Shown: positions 33,501-46,110 of the stretch, piece by piece
Position numbering within the stretch: position 1 is the stretch's first letter
How the letters are laid out: each line of letters starts with the position of its first letter
NCBI GenBank assembly: GCA_008638375.1
Contig: VIRR01000548.1
Location: forward strand, 62,001-126,000
Source of the DNA: Nyssa sinensis
Lineage: Eukaryota; Streptophyta; Magnoliopsida; Cornales; Nyssaceae
Direction of reading: 5' to 3'
DNA length: 64,000 bases
Translations under genes and position numbers: made by a program
Notes under the pieces: model-generated
Told to the model about the DNA's origin: nothing
What the model saw: only the letters and a program-made list of their open reading frames with translations
Database searches by the model: none

Positions 33501-36500
33501 GTGTTATGTATGTGTACATGTGGACTGTGTGTGATATATGTATTATATAATATATACATAATATCTTAAGCTAAGGAAAGCAAGAAAAGAATAGAAAAAT
33601 AAGAGGGATAGAAAAACAGGGGCGGGCAGGTTGCGTAGAAGAAAGGGAGAAATAGAAAAAGAAAGAAAATAAAAGAATGGATAACCTAAGAGAGAGAAGG
33701 GGGTTTGCTCAGAGAAATTGATAAAGGGAGAGATTGGAAGAAGAAGAAAGAGAACAGAAGAAGTTGCAGTACACAGCTATGGGTAGATTTGATCGGCAGT
33801 GGTGTCGAAGACGCGTACGGTGAGGATCGTGCCATCTAGTGCTTCCATTGTTGCTTCAACGGTTCGGTCGGTGGTGACGGCTGCTCCAGCAACAGCAGAA
33901 GAGGCGATCGTCAACGGTGTGGTATCGGGGGGCGTCGTTGATCAGACGATGGTAGGGGGCGATGGTTACGACTGAGAAAAAGAGAGATGGAGAGAGAACA
34001 AGCGGCGCCGTCATCGTGGGGCTGTATGGAGGAGGGAGAGCGTGGGGACAGGTCTGTTGTGACTGATCCATTGTGTTCGGCCATTACTGCGCCGACGAGT
34101 TTGGCGACAACCGCAGCTCCGATCCCATGTCCGTTCGGTGCTCCACTGACAACTTCGTGCTCTACTAAGACTACATTTGGGATGACCACGGCAACTGCTC
34201 CGTATCAGTTGGCCACGATTGGAACCCCAACGAGGATTCACATTCAAACGGCCTTGGCATAGAGATTAAGATAGAAGAGATTGGAAGAATTCGCACAGGA
34301 TTAGATCCCAGATCTGAAGCGGTAAATTTGTTTATAACTGAGATTGGAAATTCAAATTTGAAATTGGGTTTGCTGCCAGACGATCTCAATTGCTTGCGCC
34401 ACTAACAGTTTGCGATGATGGCACGTTGTGTCGGTGTTGGGTCTCTTTGTTTGGGCGGAGGATTTTGTTATGGCTTGGTGATTTATGTGTCTGTGTATAT
34501 TGTATAGTGGTGCAGTGAGAAAAACGTGATGAGCTCGACATGAAGGTGGGATCTCGGGTTCAGTGCTCGGTCGCTGATTTGGATCTGCTGAGGCACCTCG
34601 ATAGACCTCTGTGTAATCGCTTGAGGGCTGCGCAAGCTGGTTAAATACAGTTGTATAAATCAGATTTTTTGGGGGTGCAAGGAACAGCTCCAGGTTGCTG
34701 AAGTGTGGAGCAGAGCAGCTGTTGAGCGACTGAAGCTCAAGATTTCTTGATCTTCTTCCTCTCTAACGCCTTACCCAATCAGAGGCAGGTATATATATCT
34801 GATTCTTTGAATTTTTAATCTCTATTAGAAATTATAATTTAGTCACAAAAGTAATCAGCTGTTGGGAAAATGAGAAATTAAGTGCGGCTGGTGCGGCTGC
34901 TGGAATGTGCCATTGAATTGGAATAGAATTTAGCTATTAATTTGGATATGGAACAGCCTTTTGATTTAAATATAATTTTGTTATTAAATTTAATATAGTT
35001 CAGATGTTGAGTGTAGTTCAGATTTTAAATTGAATAGAGTCCCAACTATTGGATGAAAAAAATTTGATGAGGAAAATTCTGGACAACAGCTATGTTAGGG
35101 ACTGATCTTTAATTGTAATACACTTTATCAAGGGACATATCTATAGGTAAATACAAATATTGATTTGGTGAAATCTTTATTAACCATTATATAATTAGTT
35201 AACTAAATTAGATAATGGTGAATTGACTGAGACCCAAATTAAGTGAATAAATAGTGTTTTATTTATGTCTCGGGCCTATTAAGATCAATGGTGAGGTCCG
35301 TTTTACAAGACGGGGTCCCGAGAAATGAAAAGACCCGAAAAGGTGCAAAATGACCGTTTTGCCTTTTTGGTACGAACGTCCAAATTGAATCCCACGAAAG
35401 CCTAAGCTGACTTTGTTCGGCGTTCCGAATTCAATAGTAGAAGTTAATTGAATGGAAGAAATACCAATCATAAAAAGACACAAAATTTGATGAATAGCAT
35501 AAATTCAAGTAGAAATAAACTGAGTTATGTTGCTTGATTTTAGGAACGTCGAGGGACAAAGAGGAGGCTGTCTAGACCTTCCAGTCAGATACAGTACAGA
35601 GACTACGTAGTGGACACATCTTTCTAGGGTTGAGACATGCCCTAGTCAGGTATGATATTTTGCTAAGTAAGGAATAGGAGTAAGTTTAGGAATGATTTGC
35701 ATGTTGATTGATTTGTACATGTGTTGATTTGATGATTAGGGAATCACGTAGAATATAACTGCTTGAAGAACCTAAAATTGATAACTTATGTACTCTGATA
35801 TGTGCTTTGAATTGTTTTATAATTTGTTGCTATAGTGAAGATGGATCGTACTTCTGAGTTTGGATTATTATGTTTTGGCTTACATTCGTGTTGCTATATC
35901 ATATGTTTGGGAAGGTGTGATGGTTTGATGTATTGGTGCTTTATGGAGTTATGTGTTCTTTGTGAATTGTTGAGATTGTGACTGTGTAAATCGAGCATGT
36001 ATTTAATTTAACTGTTCATGGCATACAGGCTTGTGGAAGAAGTTTTGAGATTCAAATGATATTGTTGCTTTAAATCTGTTGCATTATTTAAAGTATACTG
36101 CATGTGTTGGCAAGAAATGTTTTATTAAGATTGTGGTATTGCATGGTGGAATCATGGCATTTGGCATAGTGTGATTCATTGATGACATAGGGTGGGTGAG
36201 CACGAGGTGCTATGCATTATGAGGGTGTAGATCCTGTGGTGAAAAACCCAAAATCGGCCATTGCATTGGTGCCTGCTACCCAACGGGAGCGATCCGTGAA
36301 CAGGTGTTGGTTACTCGGCTACCCATCGGGAGCGATCCGTAAACCGAGACATGACATGCCTGGTGTTGACATGACATGCATAGAGTGGACATGGATGTGG
36401 CATAGAGTTGTGTGAGTATTTCATATGCATTGTCATGTGACATAGAGTTGTGTGGGTGATTCATGTGCATTGTCATTACATTGCATGGACAATTGGATGG

Positions 36501-37721
36501 CATATGGATTCATTACCATTACGTGGTATGCATGATTTGGAAAGCATGCGGATTATTGTCGTTATATTGCATAGATGATGTGGAAGGCATGTGGATTGTT
36601 ATTATTGCCATGCATAAATGATTTAGAAGGCATATAGAGATAAATGTACACTTGCACATGCCACGCCTTACATTTTGTTTCTTGCATTAGCATTGTATCA
36701 TGCCAGCAGTTGAGCTGACTCATTCGTGGGCAACATTTTTTCAGATGACACTCCAGGCACCTGAGACTTGAGGAAGTCTCACAGAGCGGAGGAGACCCGA
36801 ACTTAGAAGGATATTTGGCCCGTGAGGCATGTGTTATGATGTACGGGCTTAAGCCCAAAGACATGTATATATATATATATATATATATTGACTGAAGTGA
36901 ACGTATGTACGTGTGTATTTATTTAATTGTCTTCGGTTGTATAAGTAGGCGATGTATATTTAATTTTGATAAAGTTGTGGCCATCGAGTGAGGATGGATT
37001 GTGATGTGTTTGTATATATCTAATGTATTGTGATTATCAGGGGAAAAAAGGCTCGAAAAACAGAGGAGGTTCTGCCGAAATTTTATGAAAATTAAAGAAC
37101 TCTTATCTAATTTGTCGTAAATTTGTAAATCAAATTAATTACCTTTCATTTTGTTTACTTTCTGCTCGTCAGTCGCACCTCGGGTTTCGGTCAAAAATTC
37201 GGGGCGTGACAATATGTATATCTCAATCACAACCGACCTCTCTCTCTCGCTCTCTCTCTACCCTATCCTGACTCCCCTTACTGATTTCTTTCTTCCCTTT
37301 CTGATTGCATTTAAGCTTACTTGTGCTTTTGGTTTACATATATATATATATATATATATTTATTTATATATTTTATATCACACACATCCCACTTGCACAC
37401 ACATACATCCAGCCGTCACTTACAGCACACACACACACAAGCTGACACACAGTACACACACAGCTGTATACCACACACCTTTATACATACATATATACAT
37501 ACATGATTATATGCACATGTATATAATATATACTCTTGTACACACATGCATACATACAACACATCACACACACATGTACATAAATGACACACATTACATG
37601 CATACACCATTATTTAAATAATAATAATAATAATACTAAATAATTCAATAAATAAATGATTAAAAAAATTCAATAAAATAAAATAAAATAAAAAATTCAT
37701 TCCAAAATTTCAATCTTTACA
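30551..37721 (-). repeat. 5' LTR of the Tekay-like element, split by a solo LTR
   Basis: LTR parts are 30551-33246 and 37217-37721 (about 3.2 kb together). The interruption (33247-37211) duplicates atatg. The sequence resumes with TATATCTCAATCACAACC exactly as in the other LTR at 26578. Confidence 0.9.
33247..37211 (+). mobile_element. Solo LTR, 3965 bp, gypsy family related to the host element
   Basis: Starts TGTAAAGATCCGAAATTC and ends TTCGGGGCGTGACA, with TSD atatg (33242-33246 and 37212-37216). Its 3' half resembles the surrounding LTR family in the opposite orientation (for example AGCTGACTCATTCGTGGG near 36713), but it is longer and differs in its first 2 kb. There is no internal region and no second LTR, so it arose by LTR-LTR recombination. 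GA-rich 33560-33760 and a GC-richer 33780-34400 stretch carry several overlapping open frames on both strands; none shows a domain. Confidence 0.85.
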
Positions 37722-39288
37722 GGAAAGAATAGATATTTTTTGACTTTTATTGATGATTTTAGTCGAAAAATATCGGTCTATTTTTTGAAAACAAAGTCTG
37801 AAGTTTTTGATTATTTCATACATTTTAAGGCACTAGTTGAAAGACAGTGGATATCTTATAAAAGTTCTGCGGACTGATGGTGGGGGTGAATACACTTCCA
37901 ATGAGTTTGTTGAGTATTGTGCAGATCAGGGAATAGAACATGAAAGTGGCAATTCCATACACATCGCAGCACAATGGAGTAGCCGAAAGAAAGAACTGAA
38001 CCATTATGGATATGACACGCAGCATGCTAAAGGCCAAAGGTATGCCAAATACTTTTTGAGCTGAAGTTGTCTCATGCTCTGTTTATTTGTTGAATAGATC
38101 TCCAACCAGAAGTGTACAAAATATCACACCTAAAGAGGCTTGGAGCGAGTTCCAACCGAGTGTAAAGCATCTGAAGGTGTTTGGCTCAATTGCTTATGCT
38201 CATGTACCAAGTGCAACGAGGACGAAGTTAGATGACAGGGGAGAAAAAGCAATATTCATTGGCTATAAATTTGGGCGTATTAATGGTTACAAACTATTTA
38301 ATCCCATCACAAATAAGATAATTGTGAGTAGGGATGTAATGTTTGATGAAGAAGATGCTTGGAACTGGGGCAAAGAGGTGGAGCATGATTCACGACAAAG
38401 TTCTATTTTCATTGACCTTGAAGATGAAGCCATTGCATCACAAAGTGATCCAGCTAATGAAGAAGCACAATCAGCTCCTGCCCATGAAGTATCAACATCC
38501 ACATCACTTGTTCCATTAAATGTTGGCAGACCAAAGCGACATCTACAGCCATCTACACGGTTAACTGATTTTGAGGTAATTTCTGACAGTGCTATTGATA
38601 CTAATGGAGATCTAGTACACCTGGCTATGTTTGCAGATTGTGACCCCATCACATTTGAAGAGGCTGTTCAGAACAACAAATGGGTTGAAGCCATGATGTG
38701 GAGATAAAAGCAATAGAGAGAAATGATACATGGGAACTCACTGACATCCCACATGGACACAAAGAAATTGATGTAAAATGGGTTTTCAAAACCAAAATCA
38801 AGCTGGATGGTGAAATCGACCGATACAAAGCAAGGTTAGTTGCAAAAGGTTATGAGCAGCGGCCTGGTCTTGATTATCAAGAGGTATTCTCTCCTGTTGC
38901 TAGAATTGAAACTATGAGATTGGTGATTGCATTGGCTGCCCAAAACTGTTGGGAGATCCATCAAATGGATGTGAAGTCAGCATTCCTAAATGGGCACCTT
39001 GATGAAGAAGTTTATGTAAAGCAACCTACTGGATACATGGAAAAGGGTGATGAAAACAAAGTCTACAAGCTTAAGAAAGCTCTCTATGGGCTAAAGCAAG
39101 TTCCAAGAGCGTGGAACAAATGCATAGACACTTTTTTCAAGAATGTGGATTTCAAAAATGCACATGTGAGCATGCCCTATACGCAAAGAAGAATGCTGCT
39201 GGTGATTTGCTAATTGTTTGTCTCTACGTTGATGATTTGATTTTCACTAGCAACAATCTCAACATGATGGAAGAATTTAAGCAAGATA
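37722..39288 (+). pseudogene. copia pol: integrase to RT palm, frameshifted
   Basis: Integrase resumes as [14 protein letters not shown] and, after a frame slip near 37850, [16 protein letters not shown] second slip near 37945 destroys the catalytic-Glu segment frame. From 38087 NRSPTRSVQNITPKEAWSE through the linker to a slip near 38690, then RT: DTWELTDIPHGHKEIDVKWV, VARIETMRLVIALAAQ, ALYGLKQ. There is a slip near 39130, then CLYVDDLIFTSNN with catalytic YVDD at 39225-39236. At least four frameshifts. It ends at the solo LTR in EEFKQD. Confidence 0.9.
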
Positions 39289-40359
39289 TGTAGAGATTCA
39301 AAAAATGAGAAATTTTTTTTCATTTTTGCCTGTAGGAAATTTTGCATGCACGGTTTTGTCGGTGAAGCACGGTTTTGTCGGTAAAGCATCTACATGCATT
39401 ATTTTACCGTTTGACATGTTTAGAAGGATATTTGGAGTATGTCATAGAAGAGAAATATGCTTAAAATATTGAAATATAGTTGTTGTATAAATTTGAGCTA
39501 AAACGGAAACAGTTTCTGAAATTGGACCAAAAGGGCATCCGGGTAGCTCGGGTGGAAACGACCAAACCCGGCCTCAGGCAAAAATTTATCTTTTTGAAAA
39601 TTTTCATTTAAAATAATTTTATGAATATTGGTTAAAAAAAAATTTCAAATTGAAGCGTTTCAGGACGGGTTGTAGAGTAACGGGATTCCCGGGCTCATTA
39701 AGGGCAAAATGATCATTTTGCCCTTGCCCCTTTGCTCTTCCACTATAAATACCACCCTTAGACACAAAATTATACAGAAATCATTCTGCATATACAGAGA
39801 GCTCACGTTCTTGAGAGAGGGGGAGAAAAGATTCTTCAAGCTTCAAGCCTCCGAAACACGTATTTCGAGTGGGATTTTCGTCGAGCTTCCTTCTGAGAAG
39901 TTGTTCCTCTCATCGAGATCTATAATGTCACCACATAGTTCAGCCATCCAGTGAACACAGTCTCCGCAGTTTGTGAAAAACTGATTTAGGTATGATGTAG
40001 TACTAAGCTAGCAATAGGTTTGAGTTTTCTTGTATTTTTTCTTGTTGATGGATTGTTTAGGATGTGTATTTGAGGTTAGGAAACCACCTAGAAAGTAGTT
40101 CCTTTAAAAAGTCTAGAGTTGGTAGTTTAGGGATATGTGTGTTCTTGATGTTGTTGGATGCTTTGTTGCCTTGATTTGGGTGTATTCCATTGGTAGGAAT
40201 GTATTGTTACATTTTTTTGAACCTATATGCATGTTGACACACCTTGTGGTTTGGGCCATGTGATGAATTGGTGCCTTGGTGCTTTATGAAATTTTTATGT
40301 TCTTTGTGAATCATTGGGATTGTGAGATTATGGTTTAAGTATGTGTTGATGTGTTTAGT

Positions 40360-40395
<36 letters not shown>

Positions 40396-42469
40396 AGCAT
40401 GATGTTTTGGAGTTTAAAGTTATGTATTTTGTGGGATAAATTGCATGACTTGAAAAAGGGACACCATGTGTTTGATAAATTGTCACAATGAAATTGCATG
40501 ATGAAATCATGGCATTTTGGCATAGTGTGATTCTTTGAAAACATGGTGTGGGTTGAGCACGAGGTGCTATGCATTATGAGGGTGTAGATCCTATGGTGAA
40601 AAACTCAAAATCGGCCATTGGTACTCGCATGCCAACGGGGTCTGGACCGTGAAGCGAGACATATTGTGGTACTTACACGCCAGCGGGGAATGTCCGTAAA
40701 GCGAGACATGGGTGTGGCATAGAGTTGCATGGGTGAGTCACGCATATTTGCATAACATCGCATAAATGAATTCACGGATGTGGTATAGAGTTTATATGAA
40801 TGTGTTATTAATCTTGTTAATGCATTGTATGGATGAATTGGATGACATGTAGATTAAAATTGTACATGTAGATATAAATGTACACTTGCACATGCCACGC
40901 CCTTAAACTTGTTCCTAATCTTAGTATTATGTTATACCAGCTGTTGGGCTGACCCATTCGTGGGATATCATTTTTCAAATGAGGCCTCGAGCAATTAAGA
41001 CTTGTTTAAGTCTTTAAGGATGGGAAGAAATATATCATGTTGAAGATTTGGCCCTTGGGGCATGTTTTGAATGTATAGGCATAAGCCTATTTTATTGTAC
41101 TTAGCTTTGAACAAATTGTAAACCTTAGGCCTTGGGCCATTTTAATATGTATGAGTTGTGAATCAAATGAATGCATGGTATTTATGGTTTAAATGAGTAC
41201 TAGAAGATGCATGATATTTGGGAGTTAAATGTGTATTACATGGATGTGTTGGAAATAGAGGATGTAAGTTTAACTTGATGGATTTGTGGCCATTGAGTGA
41301 GGGTGGGTTGTTTACCTATTTATATATATATATATATAAGGATCTTTTGAAAAATTAGGTGGGTAAACACTTAGAAAAACAAAGGAGGTTATGTCCGATT
41401 TTTTTAGAAAATAAAGCACTAGAAAATTGTGTAAAACACCCTTGAAATGAGTGAGAAAAATGCTTAAAATGGGGGCTTAGAAACTAGGGACAAGTGGGCT
41501 GAAACTGGCTGGAAAAAGGCTTGAAAGACTTGGTGAAAAATTTGGAATTAAAATAGCTTGAAGAATTAGAAGGAATGTCAAACAGCATACAACATGCCTT
41601 AATTTCAATTCTACAAAATCTTTTCGACAGATCAGCCCACTTCATGGGACTATAACTTTTTAGTCCTTATGAATTAATTAAAGTGCCTTACACTTCTATA
41701 TAGGTCTATTTCTTAGCTTTCTTTTTATATATCATGGACTTTGAAAGCTTTTAAAATGAGAAAGTTATATTGATTTTGCTTCAAGTGTGCAAAATCTTAC
41801 CTATGGGTAGTCTTTTTGTTATAACTTGAGTTCTACATAGAATTTTTGAGTGATTCAGAATGGTGTAGAAACTAGACTCAATAAGGAATATTTTGGCACA
41901 AGTTTCATTAAATTTGGATCTGTAGATTGAGAGAAAACTCGAGAATCATAGGGTTAGGCGCATCATTTTTTCTAAAGTTGAATTCTTGCTCCAGGTGAAC
42001 AGTAACTTTCAATGTTACTGTTCACTTTTAGCTACTGGTTTGCTCGGGTGACTGTTCATCCAAAAAATAAATTTTTTTTTTGAAACTTTTTGGTTTTCAT
42101 ATAAATTCATTTCAAATCTGAATGGAATGATTTAAAAGTCTAAACCGATTGTCTCGACGAGTACTATTGTTTAATAATATTTATACTTTGAGACTCCAAA
42201 TATGTTTGGGTGAAATTGGGACCGTTTTGGGAATCATTTTCGAATGTGACTTAAACCATTTTAAATATTAATTGGGCGAGATGCTTGAGCAGCATTAGGG
42301 GACCTTTTTGAGTTAAGTTAAATGACAAGTGTTAAGACTTTAAATCTTGGGGGAAATTTGAGGAAGTAAAGAGGGAGATTCAATTAAATTTAATTAATTG
42401 TCATTTATTTATCTCTTTTAAATTTTCGTTAACTCGCGCCTCGGGTTCGCAGAAATTCGGGGCGTGACA
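39289..42469 (+). mobile_element. Solo LTR, 3181 bp, Tekay-like family
   Basis: Starts TGTAGAGATTCAAAAAATG and ends TTCGGGGCGTGACA, with TSD agata (39284-39288 and 42470-42474). Length and end sequence match the LTR family of the 23895-37721 element, in the opposite orientation. It contains TA microsatellites (about 40366-40390 and 41323-41337), a TATA-like and UTR-like GC-richer part near 39700-39960, and a perfect 12-bp-arm hairpin at 41995-42025. Confidence 0.9.
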
Positions 42470-43359
42470 AGATATGGTGCGTGAGTTCGAGATGACAGAT
42501 ATTGGTCCTATGTCTTATTTTCTCGGCATTGAAGTTATACAAAGCAAGGATTGAATTTTTATTTGCCAAAAGAGGTATGCTACTGAGATTTTGAAAAAGT
42601 TTAAAATGCTTGAATGTAATCCTGTGAAAACTCCAGTTGAGACTGGAACAAAGTTGTCAATGGCAGGTAGTGATGAATCTGTGGATCCCATATATTTTAA
42701 AAGAATGGTTGGAAGCTTGAGGTACCTAACATGCACACGGCTAGACATTTCATATGGGGTCGGGTTGATTAGCAGGTTTATGGAAGCACCTCGTCAATCC
42801 CATCTACAAGTTGCAAAGAGAATATTGCGTTACATAAAAGGCACCTATGACTATGGATTATTTTATGCTTCCAAAGCCAAAGGTGATCTTGTAGGTTTCT
42901 CTGACAGTGATTGCGGAGGAGATCAAGATGATCGAAAGAGCACTTTTGGGTATGCATTCTACTATGGCTCAACTATTTCTCATGGTCTTCAAAGAAACAA
43001 CCTATTGTGGCTCTCTCAACCTGTGAGCAGAGTATGTGGCAGCAGCTTCAAGTGCGTGTCAAGCAATTTGGTTACGAAATTTGTTGGATCAAATTCATGT
43101 TCAGATCTGTAGGCCCACAAAGCTGTTTGTTGATAATGTTTCAGCTATTAACTTAGCAAAGAATCCAATTACTCATGGAAGAAGCAAGCATATTGATACG
43201 CGCTTTCATTTCTTACATGATCAGGTGAAAAATAATGAGCTCCAACTTGTTTACTGCAAGTTTGAAGTACAAGTGGCAGACCTTTTCACAAAGCCTCAAA
43301 AGTTAGAATCATTTATCAAGCTGAAGGACATGTTGGGAGTTGGTTCACATAAAATCTGA
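42470..43359 (+). pseudogene. copia pol: RT end and RNase H
   Basis: Joins 39288 directly once the solo LTR is removed: EFEMTDIGPMSYFLGIEV, then an in-frame stop in SKD*IFICQKRYA (about 42554), then VKTPVETGTKLSM, KRMVGSLRYLTCTRLDIS, GFSDSDCGGDQDDRKST (RNase H acidic residues). A frameshift near 43000 follows, then KLFVDNVSAINLAKNPI, KHIDTRFHFLHDQV, VADLFTKP and a TGA at 43357-43359. Order and motifs are those of an ordinary plant copia pol C-terminus. Confidence 0.92.
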
Positions 43360-43360
43360 A

Positions 43361-43371
43361 TTAAGGGGGGA
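43361..43371 (+). promoter_or_regulatory. copia polypurine tract
   Basis: AAGGGGGGA immediately before the 3' LTR start and just after the pol stop codon. Confidence 0.9.
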
Positions 43372-43631
43372 TGTTGAAGATAATTCAGATTATTATTATT
43401 AATTTTTTAATTAGTCATATTTATCTTAGTTAGTTGTTATCTTTATCTTTATAGAGTTTGATCTAGATGGGTAGATTTAGTTTAAGTGGTATTTATCTTT
43501 ATCAATTAGTGTTTTTCAAAGTCTATATATTAGGTAGCTAGTTCAGTTTGTAATTTGAGAAGCAGTCAATAAAATACTCTCAATTTTTTTTCTCCATCAT
43601 TTTTAAGTATTTATTTTATTGCCCCCCAACA
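43372..43631 (+). repeat. copia 3' LTR
   Basis: 260 bp, TGTTGAAGATAATTCAG to CCCCCCAACA, with a TATA-like TCTATATATTAGG near 43522 and an AATAAA at about 43569. TSD ttaat follows. Confidence 0.93.
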
Positions 43632-43636
43632 TTAAT

Positions 43637-44672
43637 AACAAAAAAAAAAAAGCAGAAAAATAATAAGAATAGTACCGATCATGAGATTAAAAGATTATGT
43701 ATAATCTTTGGAAGTATGAGAGGATTCAAAGAATAAGATAAAGAGAATCCATTATTGGTTCATGATTTTCTCCTTTGTGAGGTTGGAATAAAGTTATTAA
43801 GTATAGAAAAAAATTCTAAGTGACAGTGCTGAATTCGGGAAGACAAGTGAGGTCATGTCTCCTCCCAAAATTTTGATATTTCTATCATTAATTTTGTTAA
43901 ATATTTTAATAAACTAATATTTGACCTCTGTTTTTTTTTTTTAATACATATTCACATGAACTCTTTTAAATTTTAATACTTTCAATTTAACTTTCAGACT
44001 AAAATTTTTAGATTCGTCAGTGTTAATGAAGAACTTTGGAATTGATATAAAATAAGGAAAATGTTTTATATACCGATTTAGTTTATTGAATGGTATGTCA
44101 ATAATTTTTTTTATAATTAATAAATGTGTTTAATATTTTTATTTAAACTTTAACAAAAAATTATGATGAATGATGTTATCTGATAAACTATTTTGCATTA
44201 CTCATAAAAGAAAAAAAAAAATAAGACTAATAAATACAATGTGATAAAATAAAAATAAGTTATTTACCTAAAATTTATTTTTAAATAAAATAAAAAAAAA
44301 CTTTTGAAAAAGTTAAAATAAATTAGTTAAAATTGAAAAAATATAAAAAATAAATAAATAAAATAGTTTTATTATTTTGAATAAAAAAATTAACTGAAAA
44401 AAATATTTATATATATCATCCAATAAAATAAAAAATATTAATATAATTTTATAAAATAAGACGTCATTATAATTTAACAAAAAAAAAAAGAGAAAAAAAG
44501 AAAAGAAAGGAAAGGAAAAAAGCAAAAGAAGTAGAAAGATCATAAAATAGTGCAAATTTTGTTATTATCTCCGGCACCCAAACAAGACTTTATGCATTAA
44601 ATCATTTGGGCAAGTTCACGTGGGTGGCTCTGCGTGTGTCACATCAAGCATCATGGAAATCTGAAAGAGAGG
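43637..44672 (+). repeat. Segmental-duplication copy A (modules L and M)
   Basis: Matches 51545-52620 almost throughout: the GATTATGTATAATCTTTGG stretch of module L, AT-rich DNA, then GACTTTATGCAT, the GGCTCTGCGTGTGTCACATC block and CTGAAAGA. At 44672 it is cut by a gypsy LTR end. Confidence 0.8.
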
Positions 44673-46110
44673 TGTCACGCCCCGAATTTCTGCAAACCCG
44701 GGGCGCGAGTAACAAAGCCGAAAGAAAATAAAATAAAGGACAATCTAAACGAATTTAACTAAACATGCATCCATTCTCATCAATACATATAAAGACATAA
44801 ATTACATCCCATGAATACATTGTTCACATGTCATTTGGGCTTAAACCCTTACATTTCAAAATATGCCCCAAAGCCAAAAATACTCAAAGTGCATTCTCCT
44901 ATCAAGGTGTCACCAAGTCTCAGGTAGTAGGGGCATCCTTATCTGTAATATGGTGTCCCATGAATGGGTCAGCTCAACTGCTGGTATGATATAGTGCTAA
45001 TGCAAGAAACAAAATTAAGGCGTGGCATGTGCAAGTGTACATTTATCTCTACATGTCATGCAGTGTCATCCATGCAGTACATGAATAATATGCATGACGC
45101 ACCCATGAAAACTCTATGCCACACCCATGTCTCACTTTACGGTTCTTCCCCGAAGGCCTAAGTACCTTGTTCTCACTTTACGGTCCGTCCCCGCTGGCAT
45201 GAGTACCATGGCCGATTTTGGGATTTTCACCAAAGGATCTACACCCTCATAATGCACAGCACCACGTGCTCAACTCACACCATGCTTTCAAAGAATCACA
45301 CTATGCCAATATGCCCTGATTCCACTATGGAATGATGTGACCTTAACGAAGTACTTTATCAGTACATGAAGCATGCTTTAAGTTATGCATATTCTACTTA
45401 AGGCATTAATGACATCAAACCGCATAGCTCAGTCCACAAGTATTCATATCATGTACAATCAATTTAATCACACTTTTAATTTACACATGGAATATACATA
45501 TAGTCATGGTCCATATCAATTATTCAACCAAACAATTGGAACAAGAATCACATTGGCATGCAAACAGTTAAACAAACATGTCAATCATTTTATCAACATA
45601 GCAATTATTCCTAAACTTAATCCTATTTCTTACTTAGCAAAATATCATACCTGATGGGTTGGTCTCAACCCTAAGAAGTCGTACTCGTAGCGTAGTAGAA
45701 CTAACAGTCAGAATGCAGAAGGTCAGAACACCTTCTCTTTGCCTTTCGGTGTTCCTAAAATCATGAAATACCACTCAGTTCAATTGCTACTTAAATTATG
45801 CTATTCATCAAATGTTACGTCTTTATTTTATAAGTTTCCATTTTGTTAAAATAGACTCTACCATTGAGTCCAGAATGCCGAACAAAGTCGGTTTAGGCTT
45901 TCACGGAATTCAATTTGGACATTTGTAATTGAAAGGGCAAAATGGTCATTTTGCACTTCACGGATTTCTAATTCTCGAGGCATCTTCTAGCAAATCGGAC
46001 TCCACGGTTGAGTCCGAAATGCTCAAATTAATAAAAATTCACTATTCTTTTTATTTTATTCGGGGTTTGTTTGACTAGCCTTTAACTCAGGGGCATTTTG
46101 GTAATTTCTC
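44673..46110 (-). mobile_element. Truncated Tekay-family LTR
   Basis: Plus-strand text starts TGTCACGCCCCGAATTTC, the reverse of the LTR end, and follows the family through CACGGATTTCTAATTCTCG and GACTCCACGGTTGAGTCCG to about 46110 (GGGGCATTTTGGTAATTT). The rest of the LTR is missing. No matching target duplication is found. Confidence 0.8.

Larger units (their letters stand above)
23895..37721 (-). mobile_element. Tekay/Del-like Ty3/gypsy element with 3.2-kb LTRs
   Basis: Reads on the minus strand: 5' LTR 37721-30551 (interrupted by a solo LTR), PBS TGGTATCAGAGC (tRNA-iMet type), eroded internal region, PPT, 3' LTR 27076-23895. TSD ggaaa. LTR ends are TGTAAAGATT... and ...GGGGCGTGACA on that strand. 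The coding part is reduced to RT, RNase H and integrase remnants with a chromodomain-like tail, hence the Tekay/Del assignment. The two LTRs differ by several percent and by indels (a segment of about 40 bp present at 32285-32330 is missing at 25632), so it is far older than the Tat element. Confidence 0.9.
23834..43631 (+). mobile_element. Ty1/copia retrotransposon, truncated and twice interrupted
   Basis: Bounded by TSD ttaat (23829-23833 and 43632-43636). The 5' end is TGTTGAAGATAATTCAGA, identical to the first 18 bases of the 3' LTR at 43372, and then jumps to the middle of integrase, so the 5' LTR, PBS, gag, protease and start of integrase are deleted. What remains is part of integrase, RT and RNase H, the PPT and the 3' LTR. 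A gypsy element (23895-37721) sits in integrase and a solo LTR (39289-42469) in RT. The paralogous site near 51541 reads GTTTAATAACAAAA without the element, confirming the boundaries. Confidence 0.9.

Noticed and set aside
33856..34389. Set of 60-90-codon overlapping frames on both strands in the solo LTR
   Set aside because: GC-richer LTR part keeps frames open by chance; no domain, and it is non-coding LTR by position.
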